A program made the translations under genes and the position numbers. Below, in pieces: positions 43,620 to 56,221 of a stretch of 64,000 nt of DNA. Origin of the DNA: Fragilariopsis cylindrus CCMP1102 (Eukaryota > Bacillariophyta > Bacillariophyceae > Bacillariales > Bacillariaceae); contig FMBT01000308.1 in assembly GCA_900095095.1 (NCBI GenBank), positions 62,001-126,000 on the forward strand. The letters are read 5' to 3'. The notes beneath the pieces were generated by a model. The model made no database searches, was not told the DNA's origin, and worked only from the letters and a program-made list of their open reading frames with translations. Position 1 is the first letter of the stretch; each line of letters begins with the position of its first letter.

Positions 43620-44627
43620 ATGGATAATCATCATAGCAGCAACAACAGCAACAACATCATCGTCGACAGCGATGACGGTAGCGAGGTCAACCGCAGTACG
43701 AATACGCGAAGTAGCGATCGTAAAGAGTTAGAAAGGATATCTACATGGCGTCGATATAATCGTGGGAAACTTCGTACAGATGTTCAAGGATTGCTAAATC
43801 GAGCTAAGGAAATTTGTATTGAAACAGATCCAATCACTGGTACGTACATATACTTTGTTGCTTGAAATTGTCCGGAATGTTATTGAAAGCTAACGCATGG
43901 AACAGAAAACATTTATCTTTTCAATTTAGATCTAACGTATTCATTTTTCTTTCTTTTTGTCTCCTTACTTATTAAAATAGTACTATTCTTTGTCAATGGA
44001 GCGCTCTATAAAATCGAAGAAGAGAAAGATGATTCGACCGTTTGGACAAAACGTAAACCAAATTTCGCAACTGTATTCCAAGATGTCTGGTTTGAGATTA
44101 ATCAACTACGTTTAGTTGCAGAGCAACAGCTTGCTGCTGCTGCTGTTGCTGCTGCGCCTACTACAACTGTCGCCCTGCCTGTCGTCAATAATAACTATAC
44201 CTTATCGACTACTACTACTACTACTATAAATAACAGTGCCAATGCGAACGATGCGAATGGGACAACTGCCACACCAACAGCAGCAGCGCCACCTCCAGCA
44301 CAGGCAGCACCACCACCAAACGATGTGAACAATGCGAATGGGACAATTGCCGCACCACCTCCAGCACAGACAAATGCAGCAGCACAACCATCAACCGATG
44401 CGATTGCGCAAATGGCAACAGAGTTGGCAAATGGGAAGGCAAAGCTGGCAACATCTGAGGCAGATCTTGAAGCACGGAAAGTGATCAATCTTACTAATGA
44501 TGATACATACGACGAGGCTCGTCAAGATGAAGACTTTTGGTATCGGTTCATTTCCAACGCTATCTACGGTGACGTATTTGACAGCACCATCAGTGACTGC
44601 AACAAGTCTACACAAAAGAATAAATAA
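43620..44627 (+). CDS. unknown protein carrying a copied gene fragment at its C-terminus
   Basis: Two exons, 43620-43839 and 43981-44627, with a 141-base intron (GTACGT...AATAG) and phase 1, give 288 residues. The N-terminus is Ser/Asn/Asp-rich. Residues about 30-110 look like a folded domain: RKELERISTWRRYNRGKLR, then VLFFVNGALYKIEEEKDDS and FATVFQDVWFEINQLRL. An Ala/Pro/Asn-rich spacer with a repeated DANGT-type unit follows, then a helix (ATELANGKAKLATSEADLEA). The last 30 codons, from DFWYRFIS on, are read from a 73-base exact copy of the UBR/dioxygenase gene but in a different frame from the source. No family is recognised. The protein may be a young chimeric gene; expression is unproven. 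Confidence 0.6.
44533..44605 (+). repeat. 73-base segment copied from 39442-39514
   Basis: Identical to the reverse complement of 39442-39514 over 73 bases. Both copies lie in the sense direction of their genes, but the reading frames differ by one base. Confidence 0.95.
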
Positions 44628-45523
44628 GAGAGAGAGAGAGAAAGTTAAAGGAAGAAAGAAATGAATAACTAAATTGAACTGAAAAAAAGAAAGAAAGAAA
44701 GAAAAAGTTTGTGCATGATGATGACGATGATAGCGACAACGCGTGGAGTGTTGTAGTAGGACTGGATTGTTTTATTATCTATGGACACTCATCACAATCG
44801 AAAGTCAAAGGTTGTGTTTCGATGGTGGAAGAATACATCCTGCTTCGAAATACTACTCTTATCACGATGAGATAGACTACGCTATTGTACGCTACGCTCT
44901 ATAATACTCTACTTGCGTCCGTACATACAAACATTCTTATTTTCTACTACATAAAAATAAATAAAAAATCATATGATACCTTAGCTATTCTGGTCTGCTT
45001 TTAGCGCTTTTAATTAGATTCTAATTCTGCTAGCAGTATACGTACTGCCTCTACATCGTGTTCGTCCATTAGATTTAGTCCCACCAACTGAAAAAATGAC
45101 TGTGATGGACGCCGCCCAAGGATCTCCTGTTGTTGTTGCTGGCAGTGAATTTCGCTATTATCAAAATAGACCACCGTATCAAGATTGTTGTGAAGTAGGA
45201 GGAGCATAAAGTAGGAAAGTAATATCATTCATGGTGGCATCGAAGCGACAAACTTGAGTGTTCTACTGGTGGATTTCTTTTTACGCGTTAATGATGGTTG
45301 AATTTAGCGTTGATTTTTCTGTAAATACACCCATAGTAGTAGTCCTAGGCCCTACAGTATAAATATATAGGCCTACAGTATATATATTATATAAATATAT
45401 ATGCATATTGTATACAAAGTTAAGGTTCGATGCTATTGTACATTATTATTATTAAACTTGAGTTATATGATTGTGCTCGTTCTGTATATGATGCAACGAA
45501 ACACTCTATAGTAGTAACTTGTT
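44628..45523. other. intergenic region with one possible small gene
   Basis: It contains AG-rich microsatellites near 44629-44705, an AT-rich stretch at 45360-45405 and the small ORF at 45010-45228. Nothing else is supported. Confidence 0.45.
45010..45228 (-). CDS. possible small protein, unknown
   Basis: An ORF of 72 codons. Two overlapping ATGs (ATGAATGATATT) start it in different frames; only the second, ATGATATTACTT, stays open. It begins hydrophobic (LLSYFMLLLL), has a short Gln run and ends in an amphipathic helix-like stretch (MDEHDVEAVRILLAELESN). The end looks protein-like, but there is no family match and no supporting context. Treat it as a candidate only. Confidence 0.25.
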   Translation of the reverse strand: MILLSYFMLLLLHNNLDTVVYFDNSEIHCQQQQQEILGRRPSQSFFQLVGLNLMDEHDVEAVRILLAELESN

Positions 45524-48390
45524 CTACATTTCAGCCATGGTTGATGATGAAGTTCGACGACCTCCATATACTTGGGACTGATGGAATTGTGTAGGCGAGA
45601 CGACACGATGGTTTTCTTCCGCGTAACGTTGGTGGTAAGAAGAGGAATTCCGTTTCTGAGAAGAGTACTCTTTTGATGGAGAATACCGAGGAGAAGAAGA
45701 AGATGGCTTGGATGTTGATACGCGTAAAGGTCTTCTTTCCTCTACTCTCTTGGAGGAGTTGCGACTTTTTGTCGAGGCTGTCCGTCTGGAATGATCCTGA
45801 CTTCTATGAGGAGCGGACGATGATGTCTTCGACGACGATTTATTTCTCGGTGACGAAGCTGCTCGAGGGGGGGTAGTTCCTCTGTAGGATCTGGTTAAAT
45901 CTTTGTTCTGACTTTTTTTATTATTGCTTTCCGGCCAAAACGTAGAACAAACGCAAAGAAGCATTATGAGGAAAACAGTAAACAAACCTGCTGCCCAAGC
46001 CCAAGATGACGTAGTCCATTTATCGGGGTGATCGACAAAAACGGAAATCAATGGGTCGAAAAAGTCCTGTTCGAGGTCGTTTAAAAGTCCACCAGCGTCT
46101 TCAAAAAAGTCTCCTTTTTGTATTTGTGAATCTGAGCATCCAGGGGAGGTGTCACTCTTGTCGAAGCATTCGCATGTTGGTTGGACGGTATTGTTAAAAC
46201 CGATGGCATCATAGTTACAGACTCCTCGACCTGCACAATTGAATGGGCAGAAAAGATCTGGACACGCGGTACTTAAACGTGGACAAACTAATGTCTGCGG
46301 CAAGGCGCCTGCACCCACTCTAACATCTAATTTTTGGAAATCGTACTCGCAAGCCAACCAATCTCCTCGAACATTGACTCGTACCACCATTTCGTCTTTT
46401 ACACATGCAGTTCTGTAACATCTACCATCTCCTCCATCTGTAGGAATGCATTGACTATCCGAACCATAGACCTCGCTGTAAATATTCAGCGAATCAGCGT
46501 TCACAGTATCCGTACACGCTAATTGTTCCGCTTCCATACCACCATAGGTACTTCCGTACAATGGACAATAGTCTATGTTAGGAAAGAAACAAAAGAATTA
46601 AAGAAAACACCGTTAGACACAATCCAATAGTTGTGGCAAATCCATTTCTGATTGATTTGCCATGCATTAACAAGATACGGTTATTTTAGTCTTTTTAATT
46701 TTTTTCATTGTTTACTTACCCGCTTGTCGTGGACCACCCATAGTGATTTCATCCTTAAAGTATTGGAATCGAAACTCAGGAAGAGTTTGTGGTTGAATAT
46801 AAAAGTAATCGATAACGGAACACGCCAATTTGTGTGATAATGCAGGAGAACAACCTCTCGAGGAAGCATCCGAACAAAAATATCCCTTGGCGTAATCTGG
46901 AAGGGTGGGAAGACCGTTTTCGTCATTCTCAAGGACGCAAGGACCATCAACGAAATCGCAACCAGCACCCAAACCCCATGGGTTCATTCGACCTTGAGTA
47001 TAGTTGGCACGGTACCAACCGGAATCTTCAAACAACGCAAGTGTCATGTGGGACATAATGTTGGTGGTAGGACTAATGACCCCACTGAGTGCTTCCGGGT
47101 AGTAATCGTGCTCATCCCAATGATCACCGGTACAAGAATCAGACCCAGTGGGCTGGTTCTCCAATTTCGCTCCAACTAACGATTGACAGTTGAATTGATT
47201 CCGAGCCATAGCGCGGACTTTCGGAGTGACGATAGCGGCATATCGCTGACCATTATTCCCCTGAAAGAATTTCATGGTATCCTCTGCGGGCAAGATGAGT
47301 GACCGTTCAACATCATCTACACAGGTTACCGTTCTCGATTCAAAGGGACGAGGCGTGCGTTCAATTCCCGTTTCTGCATCCCAAAAGAATCGGTACGAGT
47401 TTGATGAATGACCTAAAACGTGTGCAACTTCGTGCTTTAACACGTCAGTGTTGTCTTCCACAATTGCATCGCTAGCGGTTCCATCTTCGTTAAGATCTAT
47501 CCGATCTAAACACACATTAATCGCACCGGCTGTTGGTCGATCAAATTGATCAAAGTTACATGCTACTGCCACTGCGAGAGTAGTTCCTCGACAAAACCGA
47601 GAACTGGGTGTCCCTGATACATATAGGACAAGATCGACGTCCGGGATGCCCGTTGAAATATGTTCCGTGGGAACCTGTGTAAATTCAGAATCTCCGCAGA
47701 ATTCTCTATTCTCTAATTCTGCAGCGGATATTTTGAGATTACCATTAACTGGGACGACACTAAGTGCTTGAGACCAAAACTCGGCAGTATCAGGAAGAAT
47801 TTGTGTCTTGATGAAGTCTATTTTAGCTGCATTAGCCGCATTTCGAGTATCATCGAGAGCCTGCGTTTCAAATCGTATTCGAAGTGGTTTATATAGATCC
47901 CCTCCTCCTCCTTCGCTGACGCTTCCATCGTCAGCTACTGTTGTGTCGATCTCGTCAATAGCACAACACCCTCCACCTCCTCCCCTCCTCCTCCTCCACC
48001 ACCGCATAAAGATCTTCGTTTTGGAGTTGACGTTCGCGTTGACGTTCACGACGACGCCGATTGTATGTTTCTTGAAATGGATGGTTGTCGTAAGGAATCT
48101 CGTGATCAAGGTCTCCCATAAATCCTGTTCGGGATCGTTCCAACTTTTCTTCTATCAATCGAACATGTTTCCTAACCTCCCCATTATCAGGTCCATATAG
48201 TTCTCGAATCACAGATTTTCGATGATGTGTTTCCCCTGTTTATTGTCATTTATTAAATTGTTGTTGTTGTTATTCGCTGCCGCTCGTAGACCAGCGGTGT
48301 TCTTATCAGATGTGTTGGCTTGGCACAAACAGATCATTAAATTATATTCATAGCCAAGATCAGAAGAGATATTGTCATGGATCTCGTCAT
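45524..48390 (-). CDS. leishmanolysin-like (M8) membrane metalloprotease, copy 1
   Basis: Exons 48390-46720 and 46572-45524. The start at 48390 gives a signal peptide (MTISLLILAMNIILMICLCQA) once one base is added near 48335-48344; a second addition near 48230-48237 and a one-base shift of opposite sign in the GAG/GGA run near 47971-48000 complete exon 1, whose corrected length then fits the phase 1 donor. The catalytic zinc site is KHEVAHVLGHS (HExxH). GDHWDEH and the Met-turn MSHMTLALFEDSGWY follow, as in peptidase M8. After it come Cys-rich EGF-like modules (CPFNCAGRGVCNYD, CECFDKS), one transmembrane helix (WAAGLFTVFLIMLLCVC) and a long basic Ser/Arg cytoplasmic tail. This suggests a type I cell-surface or vesicle protease. 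Confidence 0.88.
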
Positions 48391-49996
48391 AATTATAGAT
48401 TATACTTTCAAGTATGTAATTGTTCTCTTTTATTATCCCAATCTAATTCCTTTTCGTTATAATCTACGGTATGCTATGAACAAAGGCGGAATAAGTACTT
48501 TTGATGACGCTGCTCTTTCGTGCTGTTGATGATTCGATGTCACGATTGATGGAATTTTCTGTATTATTCTTGCTGTTGGTGGTATCGTTATCGTTACTGT
48601 TATTGCTATTGCTATTGCTATTCTATTGCTTTCTATCACGTTGATCGGGACGACAAAAGGAGTGAAATCGAAAAGTTTGTGTCTTTTGTGATCGTGATAA
48701 ACGTGCTGGCCGCCGATAATACAGCCAACAGATTCGAATTTTTTCTGTATTTTTGCACATAATCGTGCCAAAAAATTGAGTAAGGGCAATAGATTGCCGT
48801 TCTTAAATAAAATTGTACCGATAGTAACTTATCACGTTAATTTTGAGTCCTGCCGAGGATGCCAAAATTACAATTATCAACAGAAAAACGATCGTGGTAA
48901 GCCACTCTTATTGCTTCATTGAAAAATTTGCTTATCCAAACAACAAAAATACAGAATACAGTACATAACGTTGCTACCAGCAGTTCACAAACACAACAAT
49001 CAAACTGACAGAACTTATTCTCAACCATTTAGTAGTAGTTTTTCCTTTTTTTATCATACAATACCAACTAACAATGACAATGATGATGGTCTGAGTTCAA
49101 GTACTAATGGAGGATTAATATTACATTCTATATCATGTTATGTTATTCATCATCTTCTGGAGAGCTAGCTGTTTTATTTTATTCATGTATCATTTTGGTG
49201 TTGCCTAGAAATCCTATTCATATCTTTTCAGGCAATTCACAACTCCATTTTCTGTCCATGTTCTACTTTGCTTGTTACACTTTCACCCATCATGAAGTCT
49301 TGCTTGGTTGCGTTGGTAGCATTATTCTTTGCACCAGCAAAGCAAACAACTCTGCATCTGGTGGTGGTACCATGCATACCAGTAAGATCAGCAATAGTAA
49401 CAGCAGTGCTTCAATTGTTTGTGTTGACAGTGATGGCCTGTATTGCTCAATGTAGAGCTGTTAAAACTATTGTATATACTGTAAATTGTGTTGACAACAG
49501 TGTACTACTTGATACTATTTCTGTACTGTAGCCCACTGTGCTGTAGTACATACAAATACAACGTTCTTTTAGTACCTATTTTGACAGCGCGATGACGTCA
49601 CAAAATGAGGGCATGCGCTTTGGAGTGTCACGCCCGCCCTCTGCCGCCTGTAAATTTAGTCAGATTTTAATGAGGAGGCAGTGGTGTGCTGTAGAGGTGC
49701 AAGAGCACATCAGATGAACAGCAATTGTACCACTACTACTGTATCTCTTGTATGTGATCTTGGTATCTGAATCTGTATCTCTGTATCAGCCATCTCAAAC
49801 TCTACTTACGCACGCTACTATAACTTGAAAGTCAACGACTCGAACAAAAACTCATCTTCGCAAGATTATCGTTAGGCTGTTCGACGACAATAAGGCAAGG
49901 TCGAAGATCCAGGCTCTATATAAGCATTGAGATATTATATCCTTTTTGAAGGCAAACAAACAGTCAACTTAATTACTGGATAGCTATTAGTGAACG
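48391..49996. other. divergent intergenic region of 1.6 kb
   Basis: This lies between metalloprotease copy 1 and the thioredoxin gene. A 110-codon minus-strand ORF (48457-48789) includes an (AATAGC)n microsatellite that reads as Ile-Ala repeats and resembles no family. A TGACGTCA palindrome is at 49593-49600. No RNA gene is recognised. Confidence 0.45.
49593..49600. promoter_or_regulatory. CRE-like palindrome TGACGTCA
   Basis: A full palindromic bZIP/CRE site about 400 bases upstream of the thioredoxin start. It lies next to a GC-rich patch (CACGCCCGCCCTC). A role in CO2 or light signalling would be an inference from known diatom elements. Confidence 0.4.
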
Positions 49997-51040
49997 ATGA
50001 GTATCTCGTCTTCAACTTTGTTGATGACACCGTCGTCGGCATCATCATCGTCGTCGTCGTCGTCGTCATCCCTACTGAACAATAATGGACGACGACGAAC
50101 ACAACAACAAACTAAAAGCAAGTCTTTTTTGATGCTTTCAACATCTATTATTATTTCGATTATTTATCTCCTTACCACGAAATCTTTCGTGGCTACCACC
50201 GATGCATTTATGTCATCATCGTCTACTACTAGTCAGAGTCGTCGATCACAAAGACATAGTACAATAATATCATCATCACCATCTACTATGAGAAGAGCAA
50301 AAACAACAACCACAAAAACAGTATCATCCACAACAACGAGAGCCACCACACGATTGGGAATTGCAAAATCGGGAGGAAAGATGATTGAAACAGAAAAAGA
50401 ATTTTCCGATAACGTTCTGTCGAAGGAACTATCACGTCCCGTTCTTGTCTTCTTTTCTGCACCTTGGTAAGTTCCTTGAAGGGTATTAAAAAAAAAAACC
50501 AAAGAGAAAATCATCACAGAGACAGAACGAACGAATCTTCTTTATGGGTTTGTTTGTTTGTTCGTTTCTTTATTTATTTATTTATTTATTTTGGATAGTA
50601 ATAGGAAGAAGAAGAAAATGGAAGCTAAAAAGTTTGAATAGTTAGTCAAGAGAAGTAAAAAAAAGAAGGAAGAAAATCTCATCCTCCTCCGAAATTTGTT
50701 TTTTTGCTTATTATTTTTTTCTAATCTATCATCAAATTCATATTTTATATATTTAAAAAATAGGTGCGGACCCTGTCGATTAACAGTTCCGGTGGTAAAG
50801 GATGTCATGAAACAATATTCCGGTGAATTAGATGTGGTAGAAATTTGTACAGATGAACTAGCAGAAGTTGCAGAAAATTCAGGTGTTCTTAGTATCCCCA
50901 CTATCCAATTCTATTATGACGGAGCTGCTTTAGAAACACATTCCATTGTTGGTTGTGTCGCAAAGAGTGTGTTATCGAATGCAATTGATAAGGTCATTGA
51001 AGATGTTGCACAAATCAACAAAATAAATAATAGGCTGTAA
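49997..51040 (+). CDS. plastid-type thioredoxin, WCGPC active site
   Basis: Two exons, 49997-50466 and 50764-51040; the 297-base intron splits the Trp codon of the active site (W|CGPC). Length 248 residues. The long N-terminus has a poly-Ser tract, then a hydrophobic signal-like helix (IIISIIYLLTTKSFVATTDAF) ending in a DAF junction, then an S/T/R-rich transit-like region, which together suggest plastid delivery. The thioredoxin fold begins near VLSKELSRPVLVFFSAPWCGPCR and continues with VVKDVMKQY, VVEICTDE, AENSGVLSIPTIQFYYDG (cis-Pro 'IPT') and a final helix. It would reduce disulfides of plastid enzymes using ferredoxin-thioredoxin or NADPH reductases. The subtype (m, f, x, y) is not assigned; the general pattern is closest to m-like proteins. 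Confidence 0.9.
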
Positions 51041-51484
51041 GACAGAGAGTGAAAGCGAGAAGGGTTGCAATGTGTACTGGCAACTAACTACCCTATTTAA
51101 CAAGCATCCTCGAGACCCAAGTCTTCATAAAAAATTGCAACTACATCCGAAAATCACAAAAGAAATACAAAAAAAGAAAGAAACGAGGTTCAGAATCAGA
51201 ATGCTGCCGCTACTAAATAATAACACAAATAAACCGAAATGACAAGTATTTTTATTCGTAGATATTGGATTTAATAAATCAATTCAAAATAATAGTCTAG
51301 TACAATTTAAATCACATTTTTCAGGAATAATTTATCAAGGTATGTATGTATGTATTATGTATATTATAAAATTTATTGGAGCGATGAAAATCCCTTCTCT
51401 ATAGCTTATTTACACATTATATAGGTATATGGACGTGGATGGATGGATGGATGGATAGCTACACTAGCCAAGAAAACGCCACAT
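51041..51484. other. convergent intergenic region
   Basis: The gap between the thioredoxin and bHLH-PAS 3' ends. It has a (GGAT)n run at 51437-51455. No gene is recognised. Confidence 0.5.
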
Positions 51485-54400
51485 CTACATGATATCATCT
51501 ATCGACATTTCTTCAATATATATATCGTCAGACTTCATAGAATTCGTTGAGTCCTGTTCCTTCATTTGTTCTTTACCATATGGGGGTGGCATTAGTAATG
51601 GCGAAGGCGGGCATTCGGGTTGCTCGTTCGATATCTGCTTCACACTATGGTTTTCATTGGATCCTCTAGCGCGCTTTCGTTGACGACCATGAGATGAATG
51701 GTGTTTCCTTCTTCGACGTGAAGGTTTTGCAAATAGAGACGCTAAAAGTTTGGGAGTAATGATACCCATTTTTTTATTCGTCCCTTTCGTATTTGTAAAT
51801 ACGCAATGGAAGCATCGTCTTCTTGGATCCTTGTCATGCATAAGTGTGATCTGTTCAAAAAATAGATTATATCATCCATAGGGGGAAAGAGAAAAAGTAT
51901 GATATAAGTTTATGTGAAATATACCAAATTAATCGTAAAGGTGGTCACGGGGGGGGGGGGGGGGGACAAACAAACGAGGAAGTGCACACAAGTATACAAG
52001 CGCATGAACAACTTACGGTAACGTGTAAAGAGGGAATGGCAACTGAATCGGGATCGGCGGCGGCAGCAGCTTGATTTCGTTTTCTCATACCAGGGAAATC
52101 GATACACGGTAAGGTCATAGTAGTATAGTCCAATGAATGTTCAGGTATCGCTTCGTTTTCTTCTTTATCGTTCAGTTCGACTACTTCTGTTGAATTTACA
52201 GTGATGTCCTCCTTGGTAGATTTTCCAGAATCATCATTTATGTCAATCTCGTCGCCTTCCTTTTCTTTACTACATCCATTTAGAGTAGTGACGGGAGTAG
52301 TAGTAGCATCTTTTTCGGGTAAAATATTTTTGCTTTCTTCGTTCGCTGTGTCGTTACTTTTCTCAATTTCGTCGTCAGGAGGTCGCAGTGCAGCTGCAAC
52401 GATTTCAAAGAATTTTGCTAGATTCTCTGGTTTCACAAGACTAAATATCGTCATTCGTTCGATTTCAGACTTTCGATATCCGGTTGCCTTGGCGAAACAT
52501 TCGTTCCATGTGACGATTTTCCCTGAAGTACTCGCAATAAGTTGGGGGATATTGGATTTGTCAAAAACTTCCTCGTAGTTCAATTCGAAGCTTCTTTCCA
52601 AGGAAGTCACTTCTTCTGGAGGTCTCTTCCTGCCCATTCTTTTATCATTATTGAAGACAACATCCATATGAGAGCTGTGAGGGTCTCGACTTGTCTTTCC
52701 TCTATCAACTGCTACATCACTGGAAATACTGCCAGTCGATAGTTGCTCTTCGCCATCTCCCATCCCAGATGGACTGTCTTGCTCTGTAGGAACGTCGTCG
52801 CTACTTCCACTCCCACTCCCACTATTGTTCGAAGAAGAACCGCGGTTGCTGGACGTCATGTCTGAAACAGTAGAAATAGTTTTACTGATCGAGCAACCCT
52901 GTGCACTCGGACCATCACCAATACCCCCTGAACCACTTCCGCTACCACTTCCGGAGGACTCTTCGAACGTCGCCTCACTGGATACTGTGCAAAGTTTCTT
53001 GTTGTTTGTATCACGTGACGATCCCTCCTGATCAGTGTCGTCTGACAACTTTCTCTTGTTGCTTTTCTCGTCTTCGTTGTGTCGCGAACTGCACAAAGTG
53101 TTATCAGACATGTTAGAGGTCAAACTCGATGTGACACTTTCTGGATCCGATCGTCCCTCCTGAATTGCCTTCTCTTCTTTTTCTCTTTCGAGCTTGCGTT
53201 GCTTCTCATCAAGATCAGACTTCAATTTCTCATTCGTTTTTTCCTTTTCTGACGTAGAAGTAATCATATGCTTGACGTATTCTGCACAACTACACAGGAA
53301 GAAGAAAAACATAGCAATACCAGAGAATGAGACAAGAATAAGGTTAAGTTGAAAGAATCAATCAGTTATGAAATAAATGTTGCATGTCTACGTTACATTA
53401 CACATAAATGATAATGACATGATACAGGTATGTTTTTCTCTAATTATATATTATCACTTACTTTGAGAGTGTATGGAATTTACTTCGTGCCTCTACTTGC
53501 CATCCTCCATCTTCCATTTGTAATCGGAGTTGTTCAATAAGTTCTGTAATTTTTTGGGCTCGTTTTTGTTCACGCTCATTCTTTACTTGACCACCCTTAT
53601 TCTTACGATTAGAATTCCCATGCCGTGCGTCGATCAATTGAGGGACGTGCTTAGGACGGTGATGATGATGATGATGATGACCTGTTGTTCCATCTCCTGT
53701 TGCCGATATTACTGTAGCTGCAGAATGATTCCCTTCTGATGGTGACGGCAGTCCACCATCCGGTCCAGCAGAAGTTGCAGTGGATGTTGTTTCTGTAGCT
53801 CCCAAAGGAAGTTGATACTGATGAGGATGAAATCCGTTCACTGTTTCACCATAATGATACGAATTTGGATCATTCTGGATGGGAAGTCCCAACCTACGTT
53901 GATTCTGCATGAAATTTGCTCGAAGTTCTACCGGAGCATCAAATAGGTAAAACGGTGGAAGAGCTGAAGAAGAACCAGTAGTAGTAGAAGCAGAGTTATT
54001 GGTCTTCTTTTTTCTGGTTTTCGATACACTTGATTTTGGTTGACGAGAAGATGCACGTCCTTTGTTGCTCTTCTTCTTTTTGTTGATTTTCGTCGAAGTG
54101 GCTACGGTCGTTGTCGTCTTGTGTTTGATACTGCTTGGAATAGTACATGGTTGCTGCTGCTGTTGTTGTTGTTGCAGTTGATGAGCGACAACAGCAACAT
54201 TAGTAGCAGCAGCAGTGGTCGCACAAGGTGCGGTGGTACTAGCAGCAGCTGCTGCAGCCGCCGCTGCCGCAATAAAGGAAGAATTACCAGATTGAGCCAT
54301 CATAAAGTTAGCGGCCAATGATGACATGTTTTGGTTCGTACTTCTAGCAGAAGAAGGAGCGGCAACAGATCGTTCCAAAGCTTGACTAAGATCAATGCTA

Positions 54401-54978
54401 CAAAGTCCCTCGTGTTCATGATGATGTTGGGGGAAAGACATAGCAGGATATGGATGTTGTTGGTGGGTAGACGAACCACCACCACCACCACCACTGTGAC
54501 TTTGTGTACCTGTAGTCGTAGTATGGTCTGGGCAACTCGCTGACGATTGTATCCCTAAAGGATGAAGATGATGGTGTTGAGTAGTAGTTTGATTGATTCT
54601 TGCTGATGAATATCCAGATGTTACAGAGCCTGATGTTTCAGATATTGCTGCTACCGCCGCTTCCACAGCTGCTTCTACTGTTTCGGTCGATATAGTTACT
54701 TGTTCTTCAGAGGAGGTCTTATTGCTGCTGTTGTTGTTACAATTATTAGCTGTATTGATATTGTTGTTGTTGTCTTGTTCATCGAAATCCGCAACACCAA
54801 GATTAGTCCATTGATTAGAATGCGAACGAGACTTTCTGCTGTGTTGATCATTATTGTTCACATGATGCACATGATCAACACCATCATTATCAACAGCCCA
54901 AGAATCTACATTCGCCAATAGGTTAGGGTCGAAGTCAGGATGATCTTCCGATTGATCCCATTCTTCTAAGTTATCCAT
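51485..54978 (-). CDS. bHLH-PAS transcription factor, diatom type
   Basis: Three exons (54978-53462, 53289-52017, 51850-51485) have consistent phases and give about 1,051 residues. The N-terminal 440 residues are low complexity: Asn, Ser, Ala10-13, Gln8-9 and His8 runs. The basic helix-loop-helix spans the first intron: KNEREQKRAQKITELIEQLR, the loop, then ARSKFHTLSNCAEYVKHM, and a long coiled region follows. A PAS core starts near residue 753 (IPQLIASTSGKIVTWNECF, ATGYRKSEIERM). After a 130-residue acidic insert it appears to finish across the last intron with HVTITLMHDKDPRRRCFHCVFTN. Diatoms use bHLH-PAS factors such as RITMO1 in daily rhythms; whether this is its orthologue cannot be judged. 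The nuclear tail is RRRRKHHSSHGRQRKRAR. Confidence 0.88.
51949..51965. repeat. poly-G run of 17 bases in an intron
   Basis: Seventeen consecutive G on the plus strand lie in the second intron of the bHLH-PAS gene (C17 in the sense direction). Such runs are likely to vary in length and are prone to sequencing error. Confidence 0.9.
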
Positions 54979-56221
54979 GATGATTAATTGATAGTACGGT
55001 ATTTAATTAAATTCTTTCTTTGTAGGTTAGCGTGTACGTCAAATACGATCTCTCTTCTTTCTTGATTGTTAGTTTATATTTTATAGTCCGATATGTTGTT
55101 TCTTCCTACTATATAGTTTTTGTGGGGTATTAGTTTGCGTCGCTTTTGTTACGATTGATGGCAATAACTTCGTGAACGAAAGATCACTACAAGTATGCTT
55201 TGCAAGCTTTTCAAGATTAGTTACAGATGTTTTCTGGAAGGTATCTGGTTCTCTTCACGGTATTATTAGTACTTCGAAGTAATCATGATGAGCTTTTTCA
55301 TCTGTTGCGCTGCTTGAATTGAAATGAAATCCGTCACTTTTTCCGATTGACAAGCTTGTACACAGACACAAAAAATTGAGCAGATGCCTTGAAAAGCAGA
55401 TGAAGCAGATGATAATCATCTGTTTCACATAATAATTGAAGCAAAATTCTTCAATTCACGACTGAGAACGACGCACAAAAGTTAAGGGAAATTAAAAAAT
55501 ACCTTATAAGTTTCTGCGCTAATTATTTTAACAATAAATTACTTATGATTAGTCAATTTAGGTTTCTCGTACACTCTATATGGTGACACGTCATGTTACT
55601 TCTATGAAACTTAAACACGTAACGAAAGTCAGTGAACAGATGGATATAATTAGGAACAGATTCTCTTGCTTCAATTTTATAAAAATAACGACGATGCCAC
55701 CACATGTCATTTGTAATTCTCCTTTTTTTTCAACAAAACCGCAACTGCGCAATCACGTGATGTTCATGACACCTGCCTCATTCGTGAAGTAAAAAGCCGA
55801 ACCCAAAAACATCTGGGCCCTTACTACAGTAGTACAATTATTATCTCTATTGTACGGAAGTAGGAAAATTTGTATTTATGACACACCAAATATGCTTACA
55901 ACATTATTGTATTATTATTTATATAATATTATAATTATATTCTTATCTGAATAAACTACACTAATGTAGTTATTTACATGCACTTTTAATTATACTAGGT
56001 ATTATCCTAAAAGAAGCATATCATGTAAAGTTAGTTTTTCTTTGTGAATTGGGGATGCATCTACTCTATAATATGAGAGCTTTTCTAGATAAAGTATAAC
56101 TGACCAACCACCTAATGAAGATAAAAAATGACTGACTAGCTAACTAGACTAGACTAGGACTTTGCAAATAGCTAGTTAAGAATAAAGAATAAAATAAATA
56201 AATAAATATTATATAAACAAA
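54979..56221. other. intergenic region of 1.2 kb
   Basis: This lies between the bHLH-PAS start and the 3' end of metalloprotease copy 2. A short ORF (55580-55792) is unlike any family. The segment 55860-56010 is very AT-rich. No RNA or repeat is recognised. Confidence 0.5.

Noticed and set aside
48457-48789. 110-codon minus-strand ORF upstream of metalloprotease copy 1
   Set aside because: A third of it comes from an AATAGC microsatellite. The start looks protein-like, but there is no signal, family or splice support.
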